This document shows positions 50,542 through 58,692 of a stretch of DNA of 64,000 nucleotides, piece by piece. Location: positions 1 through 64,000 of the forward strand of contig NZ_FNAF01000002.1 in the NCBI RefSeq assembly GCF_900101835.1, written 5' to 3'. The translations under genes were made by a program, and so were the position numbers. Origin of the DNA: Peptococcus niger (GTDB taxonomy: Bacteria; Bacillota; Peptococcia; Peptococcales; Peptococcaceae). Numbering within the stretch: the stretch's first letter is position 1; each line of letters begins with the position of its first letter. The notes under the pieces were generated by a model. That model was not told the DNA's origin. It did no database searches and saw only the letters and a list, made by a program, of their open reading frames with translations.

Positions 50542-51315
50542 ATGCGTTATATCTCTTTGGCTTCATCCAGTAAAGGCAATGCCGCCTACCTGGAAACCGC
50601 TTGCGGCGGTTGGCTCATTGATTGTGGCATTTCCATGCGCCGCATTGAACAGGGGTTGGCGGCGATTCCCCAAGCCCTGGACCGGTTGCAAGGTATTTTT
50701 ATTACCCACGAGCACCGCGACCACGTTGCCGGCCTGGGGCCCTTTTTACGCCGCTACCGCCTGCCCTGTTATGCCGGTCAAGGCACCTGGCGGGCCTTGC
50801 TCTCTGATGGGGGCCTGGGAAAGGTCGACCGTCAACTGGTTGAATGCCTGCCCTTTCGAGAGCAAACCCTAGGCGGCCTTACGGTGACGCCCCTGGCCCT
50901 GTCCCACGACGCTGCAGAGCCCTTCGGTTTCAGCTTTGCGGAAAAGGGCCTCCGCCTGACCCATGTGACTGATACGGGCAGGGCCGATGAGGTCATGGCG
51001 GCCTACTTGACCGCCAGCGACCTGGTGGTCGTGGAAGCAAACCACGATGTCAACTTACTGGAAAAGGGGCCCTACCCCTACTACTTAAAACAACGCATTC
51101 TAGGGGCGCGCGGTCATTTGTCCAATGCCGCTGCCGCCAAGCTCCTGGTTGACAGTTTGGAAGACCGCACCCGGACCGTGGTGCTGGCCCATTTAAGCGA
51201 TACCAACAACAGACCGGCCTTGGCTGAGGAAACGGTGAAAACGGCGCTTGACCAAGCCGGTTTGGCCCCGCAGATTTTGCTGGCGGGTGGCGGGTCTGTT
51301 GATGTAACCCTATGA
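50542..51315 (+). CDS. walJ: Metallo-beta-lactamase fold protein WalJ (YycJ)
   Basis: Soluble MBL-fold hydrolase of 257 residues. The N-terminal MRYISLASSSKGNAAYLE and the metal motif THEHRDHVAGLGP (His56, His58, Asp60, His61) match YycJ/WalJ, which has nuclease-like MBL architecture and in Firmicutes sits with the WalRK cell-wall regulators. Further ligands are seen in LTHVTDTGR and the C-terminal VLAHLSDTNN. An AGGAGGA site precedes the ATG. It is 13 bp from htrA, the classical walJ-htrA arrangement, but walRKHI are not upstream here. Confidence 0.88.
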   Translation: MRYISLASSSKGNAAYLETACGGWLIDCGISMRRIEQGLAAIPQALDRLQGIFITHEHRDHVAGLGPFLRRYRLPCYAGQGTWRALLSDGGLGKVDRQLVECLPFREQTLGGLTVTPLALSHDAAEPFGFSFAEKGLRLTHVTDTGRADEVMAAYLTASDLVVVEANHDVNLLEKGPYPYYLKQRILGARGHLSNAAAAKLLVDSLEDRTRTVVLAHLSDTNNRPALAEETVKTALDQAGLAPQILLAGGGSVDVTL

Positions 51316-51328
51316 AGGAGGACTTTTT

Positions 51329-52633
51329 ATGTTTGATCAAAATAAGGACAATCCCTTTAATCCGGCCAACCGGCCTGAACCGACGGGGGACCCGGCGCCG
51401 ACCATAGATGTGGAGGGGTCGCCGGTAAGAGACCTGCGGCCAAGTCCGGCCCGTCCCTTGCCGCGGACAAGGGTGTCGGTCAATTACAACCGTCCCCAAC
51501 CGGGCAAGGAAAAAAGAAGGGGTGGTTTTCGCCGCTTTATAGCCACCGTTTTAATTGCACTTATTTGTGGCGGTGCCGGCGGTTGGGCGGGGAGCGCTTA
51601 CTACGCCCAGCAAAATAAGGGCGGCGGGACCATCCTGGCCGGCCCTAAAGCGGTGCAGACGGCAACCAGCAATAAAAATGGGAACCTAAGCGTGGCGGAT
51701 ATTGCTGAAAAAGTTGTCCCGGCCGTTGTCGGGGTCAACAACATCGGCAGACAAAGCAATATTTTCGGGCAAAGCGGCGAGCGCAACCAGGCCTCCGGTA
51801 GCGGGGTCATCATTCGGGAAGACGGGACCATGGTGACCAATTTTCACGTGATTAGTGGTGCCAGCCGGGTGACGGTGACCCTGGCCGATGGGAGCACCAA
51901 AAAGGCCGAGGTGATCGGCTATGACCAGGAAAGCGATCTGGCAGTCCTGGACATTGAGGGCAAGGGCTATCCGACGGTGGCCATCGGCGATTCAGATGCT
52001 CTGCGGGTCGGCCAATTGGCGGTGGCCATCGGCAACCCGCTTGGTCAAACCTTTTCTCAGACGGTGACCGATGGCATCATCAGCGGCATCAACCGGGAAA
52101 TTCAAATGGGCAACCAGACCTATAACCTTTTGCAGACCAATTGCGCCATCAACAGTGGTAATTCCGGCGGTGCCCTGGTGGACGGCCAAGGCAAGCTGGT
52201 GGGCATCAACAGCGTTAAAGTCCAGGCTGAAGGGGTTGAAGGCCTTGGCTTTGCCATCCCCGTCAATAATGTCATGCGCATCGTTCAAAAAATTGAAAAG
52301 GGCGAAACGCCTTCGTCCCAGCCCTTTATTGGGATTTCCGGTTACTCTTTGGACAAAGACGTTGCTGCCCAGCTGAACATTGACCAGGACACCGGCCTGC
52401 TGGTGGTGCAAACCGTTGAAGGCAGTCCGGCAGATGAAGCGGGCATTCTCCCCGGAGACATCATCACCGCTGCCGATGGCCAAGCCCTCAAGGGCTATGA
52501 CGATTTGCAGAAAATCCTAAAGAAACATAAGGCCGGCGACAGCCTGACCCTCACCCTCGTTCGGAAAAATCGCCAGGCAGAGGTCCAGGTCACTTTAGGC
52601 AAACAAACCTCTATTCCTGCTGCCCGCAGTTAA
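51329..52633 (+). CDS. htrA: HtrA/DegP-type serine protease with PDZ domain
   Basis: Membrane-anchored envelope quality-control protease, 434 residues. A basic, Pro-rich cytoplasmic part (1-70) and one membrane helix (about 72-92) precede a chymotrypsin-like domain with the triad His173 (NFHVIS), Asp203 (ESDLAVLD) and Ser279 (NSGNSGGAL). A single PDZ domain follows from about 335 (GISGYSLDKD, AGILPGDII, GYDDLQKIL). All catalytic residues are present. A GAAGGAGG site precedes the ATG. It probably degrades misfolded surface proteins and is followed by a terminator. Confidence 0.94.
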   Translation: MFDQNKDNPFNPANRPEPTGDPAPTIDVEGSPVRDLRPSPARPLPRTRVSVNYNRPQPGKEKRRGGFRRFIATVLIALICGGAGGWAGSAYYAQQNKGGGTILAGPKAVQTATSNKNGNLSVADIAEKVVPAVVGVNNIGRQSNIFGQSGERNQASGSGVIIREDGTMVTNFHVISGASRVTVTLADGSTKKAEVIGYDQESDLAVLDIEGKGYPTVAIGDSDALRVGQLAVAIGNPLGQTFSQTVTDGIISGINREIQMGNQTYNLLQTNCAINSGNSGGALVDGQGKLVGINSVKVQAEGVEGLGFAIPVNNVMRIVQKIEKGETPSSQPFIGISGYSLDKDVAAQLNIDQDTGLLVVQTVEGSPADEAGILPGDIITAADGQALKGYDDLQKILKKHKAGDSLTLTLVRKNRQAEVQVTLGKQTSIPAARS

Positions 52634-52637
52634 GGCG

Positions 52638-52671
52638 GAACCCGTGTCCAAATCCTGGACACGGGTTTTTT
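52638..52671 (+). terminator. Terminator of walJ-htrA
   Basis: AACCCGTGTCCA and TGGACACGGGTT form a perfect 12-bp stem, followed by Ts. Confidence 0.9.
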
Positions 52672-52711
52672 CTGCCCATCAAAGCCATTGCCAATCTTGA
52701 TAGGTAAAAGT

Positions 52712-52740
52712 ATGACGAAAGGGGAAAAATAGTATATAAT
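52712..52740 (+). promoter_or_regulatory. Candidate promoter of the haem operon
   Basis: A perfect TATAAT lies 17 bp after ATGACG (TTGACG with one change). The leader is about 110 nt and includes a 12-codon open frame (52833-52871) that overlaps the first gene's start. Confidence 0.5.
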
Positions 52741-52854
52741 GAGAAGCGGCGCTTTTTAATCGGTGCCTCGCACCGGTGGGCGCAGAGGCTAATGTAAATG
52801 ATAAAAAGAATCAATAAAAAAGAAGAGGATTTATGACCATGGAGGGCACCTTAT

Positions 52855-53436
52855 ATGATACTTTTATATAAACCGGCTGTCGGCGAAGAACGAGACCTGG
52901 CGCTGGCTTTTTTGTCGCGGGTCAAACTGGCCCATCGGGTATTGCCCGATGAGGCCGCCGGGCATACCCTGGGCGCCTTAATGGACGGTGCAGAGGGCGA
53001 TAGCGGCCTTGCGGCAGAGGCTTCGGCGATTATTTTCAGCGATGATTTTACAGAAGAAGATGTCCGTCGGATCTTGGACTTAATTATGGAAACGGGCCTG
53101 CGCTTCCAGGTGCCAATTTTGCTGACAGCGGACAACCGCGACCGCAGGCTGGCGGATATTCTCGAAGAAATCACAAGCCAGCAGGCCTTTATTGGTGCCC
53201 TGGCGCACCTGCAGCAGCTCATCGATGCGGTCGGGCGTTTAAATGAAAAGGACTATGACCCGGATAAATGGAGCGAACTGAAGATTGCCATCGCCGATGC
53301 CAACGATACTCTGGCGGACTTGGTTGGGGAAGATGCCGAGGCGGCGGCCCGGGCGCGGGATGAGATCGTACCGCGGCGAGATGCCCTGGCAAAGAGTATG
53401 GAGCGCTTACTGTCCTATCGGGGACCGAATCAATAA
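52855..53436 (+). CDS. Conserved hypothetical protein, DUF3783-like
   Basis: Acidic soluble protein of 193 residues, not recognised by function. The first 110 residues have an alpha/beta pattern in which the PILLTADNRDRRLADILEEI-type strand-helix (cut; about 83-102) resembles DUF3783 proteins of Clostridia. The C-terminal 75 residues are helical and charged (LNEKDYDPDKWSELKIAIA), perhaps a helical hairpin. ATG 52855 follows GGAGGG. It lies 36 bp before the first radical SAM gene and shares its promoter, so a role linked to haem synthesis is possible but unproven. Confidence 0.6.
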   Translation: MILLYKPAVGEERDLALAFLSRVKLAHRVLPDEAAGHTLGALMDGAEGDSGLAAEASAIIFSDDFTEEDVRRILDLIMETGLRFQVPILLTADNRDRRLADILEEITSQQAFIGALAHLQQLIDAVGRLNEKDYDPDKWSELKIAIADANDTLADLVGEDAEAAARARDEIVPRRDALAKSMERLLSYRGPNQ

Positions 53437-53472
53437 AGGGCATGGTTTAGCGTTTAGAGGAGGATGAGGAGA

Positions 53473-54675
53473 TTGCTAAGTCTAACCAAATTATTAACCG
53501 GTGATACGTACTTTGGCGATAGTCTGAGATATACGGAAAAAAGCCGCAACCAACTGCACGGTGTCTCTGAAGGACGGGGACCGGTCGTGGCTTGGAACTA
53601 TACCCGGACCTGTAATTTAAAATGCAAGCACTGCTATGCTCATGCGGAAGCCAAGACTTACGCAGGTGAGCTGTCCACAGAGGAGGCGAAGGCCTTCATA
53701 GATGATTTGGCAGATTTTAAGGTGCCGGTCATCCTCTTTTCCGGCGGCGAACCGCTGGTGCGGGAGGATTTCTTTGAGCTGGCGGCCTACGCACGGGAAA
53801 AAGGCATCCGGGCCACCCTGTCCACCAACGGCACCTTGATTACGCCGGAGGTGGCGCAAAAAATCAAAGACCACGGCATTGGCTATGTGGGCATTTCTAT
53901 TGACGGCTTACGTGAGACCAACGATGCCTTTCGTGGCGTTGACGGCGCTTTTGACGCCGCTATGGCGGGCATCCGCAACTGTCGCGCCGTTAACCAGCGG
54001 GTGGGCCTGCGCTTTACCATCAGCCGGTCCACCATGGACGATGTGGACGCTGTGCTGGACATGCTGGAAGAAGAGGACATTGACCGGATTTGTTTCTACC
54101 ACCTGGTCTACTCCGGCCGCGGTGAAACCCTGGTGACCGATGATTTGACCCATGAGGAAACGCGGGCCATCGTTGATAAAATTTGCGACCGGGTGGTGGC
54201 CTGGGACCAGCGCGGCCTTAAAAAAGAAGTGCTCCTGGTGGACAACCACGCCGACGGGCCCTACCTATATTTAAAATACAAGGACAAGGATCCCGACCGG
54301 GCCGCTAAAATTTGGCAGCTTTTGTCCATGAACGGCGGCAACCGCAGCGGGATTGCCTTCGGGGAAGTGGACCACCTGGGGCATGTGCACCCGGACCAGT
54401 TTACCCAGCACCATGACTTGGGCAATGTTCGCGACCGCAGCTTTAAAGATATTTGGACGGATATGTCCAACCCGCTCTTGGCCGGTTTAAAAAATCGGCA
54501 GGACTTATTGGATGAAAAATGCCGCAAGTGCAACTGGCTCGCCATTTGCAACGGTAATTTCCGGGCCCGCGGTGAAGCGGTAACCGGTGACTTCTGGGGC
54601 TTTGACCCGGCCTGCTACCTGACAGAAGAAGAGCGTCAGGCCCCCAATCCGCTGATGGAAGGTGATGGCCAATGA
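53473..54675 (+). CDS. nirJ1: Radical SAM protein NirJ1 (AhbC-like, alternative haem pathway)
   Basis: Radical SAM/SPASM enzyme of the NirJ/AhbC group that acts on modified tetrapyrrole carboxylates during haem synthesis from sirohaem. The 400-residue protein has the radical cluster motif TCNLKCKHCY (about 49-58), the SAM-binding FSGGEPLVR and a C-terminal cluster with CRKCNWLAIC. In the Ahb pathway such a protein turns didecarboxysirohaem into iron-coproporphyrin III. Start TTG 53473 is chosen because AGGAGG is 9 bp upstream; ATG 53464 touches that site. It overlaps nirJ2 by ATGA. The exact step is uncertain. Confidence 0.85.
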   Translation: MLSLTKLLTGDTYFGDSLRYTEKSRNQLHGVSEGRGPVVAWNYTRTCNLKCKHCYAHAEAKTYAGELSTEEAKAFIDDLADFKVPVILFSGGEPLVREDFFELAAYAREKGIRATLSTNGTLITPEVAQKIKDHGIGYVGISIDGLRETNDAFRGVDGAFDAAMAGIRNCRAVNQRVGLRFTISRSTMDDVDAVLDMLEEEDIDRICFYHLVYSGRGETLVTDDLTHEETRAIVDKICDRVVAWDQRGLKKEVLLVDNHADGPYLYLKYKDKDPDRAAKIWQLLSMNGGNRSGIAFGEVDHLGHVHPDQFTQHHDLGNVRDRSFKDIWTDMSNPLLAGLKNRQDLLDEKCRKCNWLAICNGNFRARGEAVTGDFWGFDPACYLTEEERQAPNPLMEGDGQ

Positions 54676-55661
54676 AAATCATGAGTTGGAATACGACGAA
54701 TGATTGCAACCTGTTTTGTGCCCACTGCTATCGGGAGTCGGGACAAAAAGATACCGGCGAATTGACCACCGCCCAGGGGAAGGCCTTGATTGATGGCGTG
54801 GTCCGTGCCGGCTTTCATATCATGATTTTTTCCGGCGGTGAACCGATGACCCGCCCGGATATTTATGAGCTGATTGCCTATGCCAAGGCCCAAGGCCTGC
54901 GCCCGGTCTTGGGCTCAAACGGCACCCTCATTACTGAGGAAGCGGCAGAGCGCCTGAAAGAGGCCGGACTCATGGCCGCCGGTATTTCTCTGGACAGTTT
55001 GGATGCAGCCAAGCATGATAAACTGCGCGCCAAGGAAGGCGCCCATGCGGCGGCAATCCGCGGCATGGAAAACTGTAAAAAAGTCGGCCTCCCCTTTCAA
55101 ATCCACACCACGGTGATGGATTGGAATGAAAATGAAGTCTGTGACATCACTGATTTTGCCGTTGAAATCGGCGCACGGGGGCACCATATTTTCTTCCTGG
55201 TGCCGACCGGACGGGGTGAGGACATTGTGGACATGGCCTTGGACCGTGAAGCTTACGAAGCGGTGCTCACCCGGATTATGAACAAGGCCAAAGAAGTGGC
55301 CATTGAGGTTAAACCCACCTGTGCGCCGCAATTCATCCGGGTGGCCGACCAAGTGGGCCACCGGCAGCGCTTTCGCAAGGGATGCCTGGCGGGCACCACC
55401 TATTGCATCGTCAGCCCCAAGGGAGACGTGCAGCCCTGCGCCTATATGAAAATGGCCATTGGCAATGTCAAGGAAAAGCCCTTTGATGAGATTTGGGCAG
55501 AGAGCCCGGTCTTTCAAACGCTGCGCAGCGAAGCCTACAGCGGTCAATGCGGTCAATGCGCTTACGGCGCGACCTGCGGCGGCTGTCGGGCGCGTGCGGC
55601 CTACTATCATAAAGGCGACTTTATGAGCGCTGACCCCCTGTGTATCTTGAATCGGGAGTGA
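54672..55661 (+). CDS. nirJ2: Radical SAM protein NirJ2 (AhbD-like, alternative haem pathway)
   Basis: Second radical SAM enzyme, 329 residues. The radical motif is NDCNLFCAHCYRES (about 10-23), with FSGGEPMTRP for SAM binding. The C-terminal cluster region is rich in Cys: GCLAGTTYCIVSPKGDVQPC, then QCGQCAYGATCGGC (each a separate patch; the second at about 299-312). Proteins of this subtype adjoin AhbA/B genes in anaerobes. In the Ahb route AhbD converts iron-coproporphyrin III to haem b by oxidising two propionates to vinyl groups; that step is assigned by analogy. The stop is 4 bp before ahbA. Confidence 0.85.
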   Translation: MKIMSWNTTNDCNLFCAHCYRESGQKDTGELTTAQGKALIDGVVRAGFHIMIFSGGEPMTRPDIYELIAYAKAQGLRPVLGSNGTLITEEAAERLKEAGLMAAGISLDSLDAAKHDKLRAKEGAHAAAIRGMENCKKVGLPFQIHTTVMDWNENEVCDITDFAVEIGARGHHIFFLVPTGRGEDIVDMALDREAYEAVLTRIMNKAKEVAIEVKPTCAPQFIRVADQVGHRQRFRKGCLAGTTYCIVSPKGDVQPCAYMKMAIGNVKEKPFDEIWAESPVFQTLRSEAYSGQCGQCAYGATCGGCRARAAYYHKGDFMSADPLCILNRE

Positions 55662-55665
55662 GAGT

Positions 55666-56160
55666 ATGTACCAGATGGACGATTTAGACCGGGCGATTTT
55701 GATGATTCTACAACGGGGGATCCCCCTGTCCCATCGCCCCTATGCCGATATGGCGGAAGAAATCGGCAATACCGACGAAGCGGAGGTCATCCACCGCATT
55801 GCCCGTCTGAAAACGGAAAATATTATTCGGCGCATGAGCGGCTTCTTTAATTCTCATGCCTTGGGCTACCGGTCCATGCTGATTGCTGTGCGTCCGACAG
55901 CAGGCCATTTTGACGAAGCGGTGCAGGTCATCAACCGCTATCCGGGTGTGACCCATAATTATGAACGGAGCCATGACTTCAGCATTTGGTTTACCCTGAT
56001 TGCCATCAACCAGCCCACCTTGGACCATATTTTGGACACCATTGAAGCCAGCCCCTATGTGGCAGACATGCTGCGGTTTGAGATGAGCCGCCGCTATAAG
56101 ATTGACGTGACCTTTGATGTTACCGATAAGGCTGCAGAGGAAAAGGAGGCAGGCAGATGA
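55666..56160 (+). CDS. ahbA: Sirohaem decarboxylase subunit AhbA-like (Lrp/AsnC fold)
   Basis: Subunit of the heterodimeric enzyme that removes two acetate carboxyls from sirohaem to give 12,18-didecarboxysirohaem, the first committed step of the Ahb pathway. The 164-residue protein has an AsnC-like helix-turn-helix at 1-60 (DDLDRAILMILQRGIPLSH) and a RAM-like domain with THNYERSHDFSIWFTLIA near 101-118, whose His/Arg/Tyr pattern is typical of these decarboxylases rather than true Lrp regulators. It overlaps ahbB by ATGA. The A/B naming follows gene order and is not certain. Confidence 0.85.
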   Translation: MYQMDDLDRAILMILQRGIPLSHRPYADMAEEIGNTDEAEVIHRIARLKTENIIRRMSGFFNSHALGYRSMLIAVRPTAGHFDEAVQVINRYPGVTHNYERSHDFSIWFTLIAINQPTLDHILDTIEASPYVADMLRFEMSRRYKIDVTFDVTDKAAEEKEAGR

Positions 56161-56681
56161 GCAAGCCACTGACAGACCAGGAACGGGCCATTGTGCGGGC
56201 CTTGCAAAACGACCTGCCCTTGGTCCCCGAACCCTACGCCGCCTTGGCGGCGGAAATGGACATCAGTGAGGCCGAGCTGATGGCCGGGATCCATTCGCTG
56301 ATGGACAAGGGCTGCCTGAAACGCATTTCCATCGCCCTCCGGCATAAAAATGTTGGCTATACCATCAATGTGATGGTCGTCTGGGATGTGCCTGACGACC
56401 AGGTGGACGCCATCGGACAAGAGGTGGCCCGCCACCCGGCGGTGACCCACTGCTATCGTCGCAACCGGGAACCCCGCTTTCCCTATAATTTGTACACCAT
56501 GGTGCATGCCCGCAACGATGCGGAATACGACGTCATTATGGGCGAACTGGTCGAGATTATCGGCAAGGATACGCCGCATGACCTTTCCTTTGATGCCTTG
56601 CGGTCTATGCGGGAGCTGAAAAAGATTGGGATGAAATACTTTATTGAAGACCCGGAAGATGTTGTTGATGACGATGCGTGA
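56157..56681 (+). CDS. ahbB: Sirohaem decarboxylase subunit AhbB-like (Lrp/AsnC fold)
   Basis: Partner of AhbA, 174 residues, with the same AsnC-like layout: helix-turn-helix in the first 60 residues and an RAM-like domain after it. The motif THCYRRNREPRFPYNLYTMV (about 99-118) contains the conserved His, Tyr and Arg residues used for sirohaem binding and decarboxylation in the family. It starts inside the end of ahbA behind AAAGGAGG. The C-terminal 35 residues form an extra helix and acidic tail. True transcription factors of the AsnC family are the alternative, made unlikely by the motif and radical SAM neighbours. Confidence 0.87.
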   Translation: MSKPLTDQERAIVRALQNDLPLVPEPYAALAAEMDISEAELMAGIHSLMDKGCLKRISIALRHKNVGYTINVMVVWDVPDDQVDAIGQEVARHPAVTHCYRRNREPRFPYNLYTMVHARNDAEYDVIMGELVEIIGKDTPHDLSFDALRSMRELKKIGMKYFIEDPEDVVDDDA

Positions 56682-56994
56682 GCCGTCCGGGACGATTTTT
56701 TTCAACCGCCTGCCTGTAGACTTGGCCTTGGTCGGGGCCCTGGCCCTGCCCTTGGGCCTTTATGCCCTTTTGGGACAGATGCCTGCATTGCCGCAAAAGC
56801 CTTTGACGGCAGGTATTTTATTGCTGGTTTTAGGCGTCTTTAACATGGTTGCCTTTGCCCTGGTGGATTTAAAGGAAATGATGGACCAGACGGTTACGGC
56901 TCTGGCCTACCGGCTGATGCGGTTAACAGCCTTGGTCGGCTACGGATTTTTTTACGCCATGACCTTTTTTCCCCAGCTCTTTGCTGGGCATTGA
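56668..56994 (+). CDS. Small integral membrane protein at the end of the haem operon
   Basis: Predicted membrane protein of about 108 residues with three or four helices (around 14-34, 42-64, and 78-100). No family recognised. ATG 56668 or 56674 overlap the end of ahbB; the open frame extends a few codons further upstream. There is no strong ribosome site, so translation is probably coupled to ahbB. Position after AhbA/AhbB suggests a haem-related or purely accompanying role; the sequence shows no His pair arrangement that would prove haem binding. Confidence 0.55.
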   Translation: MTMREPSGTIFFNRLPVDLALVGALALPLGLYALLGQMPALPQKPLTAGILLLVLGVFNMVAFALVDLKEMMDQTVTALAYRLMRLTALVGYGFFYAMTFFPQLFAGH

Positions 56995-56998
56995 CAGG

Positions 56999-57044
56999 TA
57001 CCACCTTGCAGTTTCCTCTTGGAAACTGCAAGGTGGTATTTTTG
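56999..57044 (+). terminator. Terminator of the haem operon
   Basis: A perfect 18-bp stem, TACCACCTTGCAGTTTCC and its complement, encloses TCTT and is followed by five Ts. Confidence 0.92.
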
Positions 57045-57075
57045 TGGGGAAAATGGTCCAGCCCTGCCTTGGGAT

Positions 57076-57105
57076 TTGGCGTCACCCGCCTAAGCGTGGT
57101 ACAAT
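57076..57105 (+). promoter_or_regulatory. Promoter of lutBC
   Basis: TTGGCG and TACAAT at 18 bp, with an extended -10 (TGGTACAAT). Confidence 0.6.
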
Positions 57106-57249
57106 AGTGGTTAACAGAAGCGGAGGGCCTGACCCTGGTATCCCCATCGGTCGGTGCAGGGCTTTTCTGTTGAACAATAGATGGTGTCCGGCAGGAGGAC
57201 CAGCCCTTGCTGGCGGACTTAGAGGCGTTATTTTTTTGGAGGTGGCATC
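57106..57249 (+). promoter_or_regulatory. Structured leader before lutB
   Basis: About 140 nt with two possible folds: AGAAGC...GCTTTTCT enclosing CCCTG/CAGGG (57117-57170), and GTCCG/CGGAC enclosing CCAGC/GCTGG (57187-57218). A run of seven Ts lies at 57231-57237, just before the GGAGGTGG ribosome site. This resembles an attenuator but the T run is separated from the second stem by about 10 nt. I do not recognise a riboswitch class. Confidence 0.4.
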
Positions 57250-58692
57250 ATGGCCGTACTGGTCAACCCTGACAAACCGCACAAGGAGCGGTTGAACGAA
57301 ACAATGAACAATGCTTTTACTCGACGAGCGACGGCGCTCGCTCAAGATAACTTTAATACGGCGCGCGATGCCTTTACGGCACAAAAGCCGGAATGGCAGG
57401 CCCTGAAAGACCAGGCCGCTGCCGTTCGCGCGCATACCCTGGACCACTTGGATACCTACCTGTCGGAATTCATCGACCACGCCACTGCCAACGGCAGTGT
57501 GGTTCACTTTGCCAAAACTGCCCGGGAGGCCCGTGAGACCGCCCTTGAAATTGTTCAGGCGGCAGGCGGCCAGCGACTGGTGAAGAGCAAGTCCATGGTG
57601 AGTGAAGAGATCGGTGTCAACCGCGCCATGCAGGCGGCCGGCATTGAAGTGACCGAGACAGACTTAGGCGAATGGATTTTGGAATTGGACGATTGGGATA
57701 CGCCCTCTCATATTATGGCACCGGCCATGCACAAGGACCGCTACCGGGTGCATGAGCTCTTTAGCAAATACGGCTACACCGGGAGCACGGATATTCCGGA
57801 AATGACCCGGTTTGCCCGGGCATCCTTGCGGGAAAAATTTTTGGCTGCCGATGTGGGCATGACCGGCTGCAATTTTGCCGTGGCTTCAACCGGGTCCACC
57901 TGCATCGTGACCAACGAGGGCAACGGCCGCATGGTGACCAGCCTGCCGCGGACGCAAATTGTCTTGATGGGCATGGAACGGATCGTGCCGACCATGAGCG
58001 ATTTGGACGCCATGATGCAGGTGCTGCCCCAGTCCGTCCTGGGGCTGACCACGTCCAGCTACCTCTCCTTCACTCATGGGCCCCGTCGGGCCGATGAAAT
58101 TGATGGGCCGGAGAGCGTTCACATTATCATCATTGACAACGGCCGCAGCGACATTTTAGGTAGCCCCTTCCACGACATGCTGCGCTGCATTCGTTGCGGC
58201 ACCTGTCAAAACGTCTGCCCGGTTTATCGTCACATTACAGGGCATGGCTACGGGTCTATTTACGAAGGCCCCATGGGCGTGGTCTTGACCCCGCTTTTGG
58301 CAGGCCGCGAGCAGACCGGGCATATGCCCTACCTGTCCACCCTCTGTGGCGAATGTACGGCCAATTGCCCGGTGGAAATCCCCCTGCATGAATTGATTCT
58401 CAAGCACCGGGAAGAGCAGCATGACCAGGTTCAATTGACAGCTGAAGAGGGGGCTTTTCAGGCCGCCGGCCTGGCCTTGGGACATGCGACCCTGTATAAG
58501 GCCATGCTGGCTTTCGGTCGTCCGGCGATGCGGGCCCTGGCCCTTTGGCAGGGCTGTGGTGAACGCTTAGACGATGGCAACCGGCTGCCGGTCCTGCGCA
58601 ATTGGACCCAGGGACGGAACCTGCCCCTCTTGGCCAAACCCTTCCATGCCCGTGCTGTGCGTCGCCCCAGAGGAGGTGCTTTCCGTGACTAA
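57250..58692 (+). CDS. lutB: Lactate utilisation iron-sulfur protein LutB
   Basis: Iron-sulfur subunit of the LutABC-type L-lactate oxidising system, 480 residues. The N-terminal LUD domain spans to about 300 (SKSMVSEEIGVN, MTGCNFAVASTGS, VLMGMERIVPTM). Two cluster motifs follow: CIRCGTCQNVCPVYRH (about 315-330) and LCGECTANCPVEIPLHE. The C-terminal part ends with a shortened tail compared with Bacillus LutB. GGAGGTGG precedes the ATG. It overlaps lutC by 8 bp. LutA, which completes the complex in Bacillus, is not adjacent, so it must lie elsewhere or be replaced. Confidence 0.9.
   Translation: MAVLVNPDKPHKERLNETMNNAFTRRATALAQDNFNTARDAFTAQKPEWQALKDQAAAVRAHTLDHLDTYLSEFIDHATANGSVVHFAKTAREARETALEIVQAAGGQRLVKSKSMVSEEIGVNRAMQAAGIEVTETDLGEWILELDDWDTPSHIMAPAMHKDRYRVHELFSKYGYTGSTDIPEMTRFARASLREKFLAADVGMTGCNFAVASTGSTCIVTNEGNGRMVTSLPRTQIVLMGMERIVPTMSDLDAMMQVLPQSVLGLTTSSYLSFTHGPRRADEIDGPESVHIIIIDNGRSDILGSPFHDMLRCIRCGTCQNVCPVYRHITGHGYGSIYEGPMGVVLTPLLAGREQTGHMPYLSTLCGECTANCPVEIPLHELILKHREEQHDQVQLTAEEGAFQAAGLALGHATLYKAMLAFGRPAMRALALWQGCGERLDDGNRLPVLRNWTQGRNLPLLAKPFHARAVRRPRGGAFRD

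Noticed and set aside
53473-55661. Either radical SAM protein as the SCIFF maturase
   Set aside because: Both have NirJ-type features, lie with AhbA/AhbB genes, and are far from the SCIFF gene; a maturase would be longer with a different SPASM pattern.
55666-56681. Two Lrp/AsnC transcription regulators
   Set aside because: The RAM-like domains carry the His/Tyr/Arg sirohaem-decarboxylase motifs and adjoin radical SAM haem genes.
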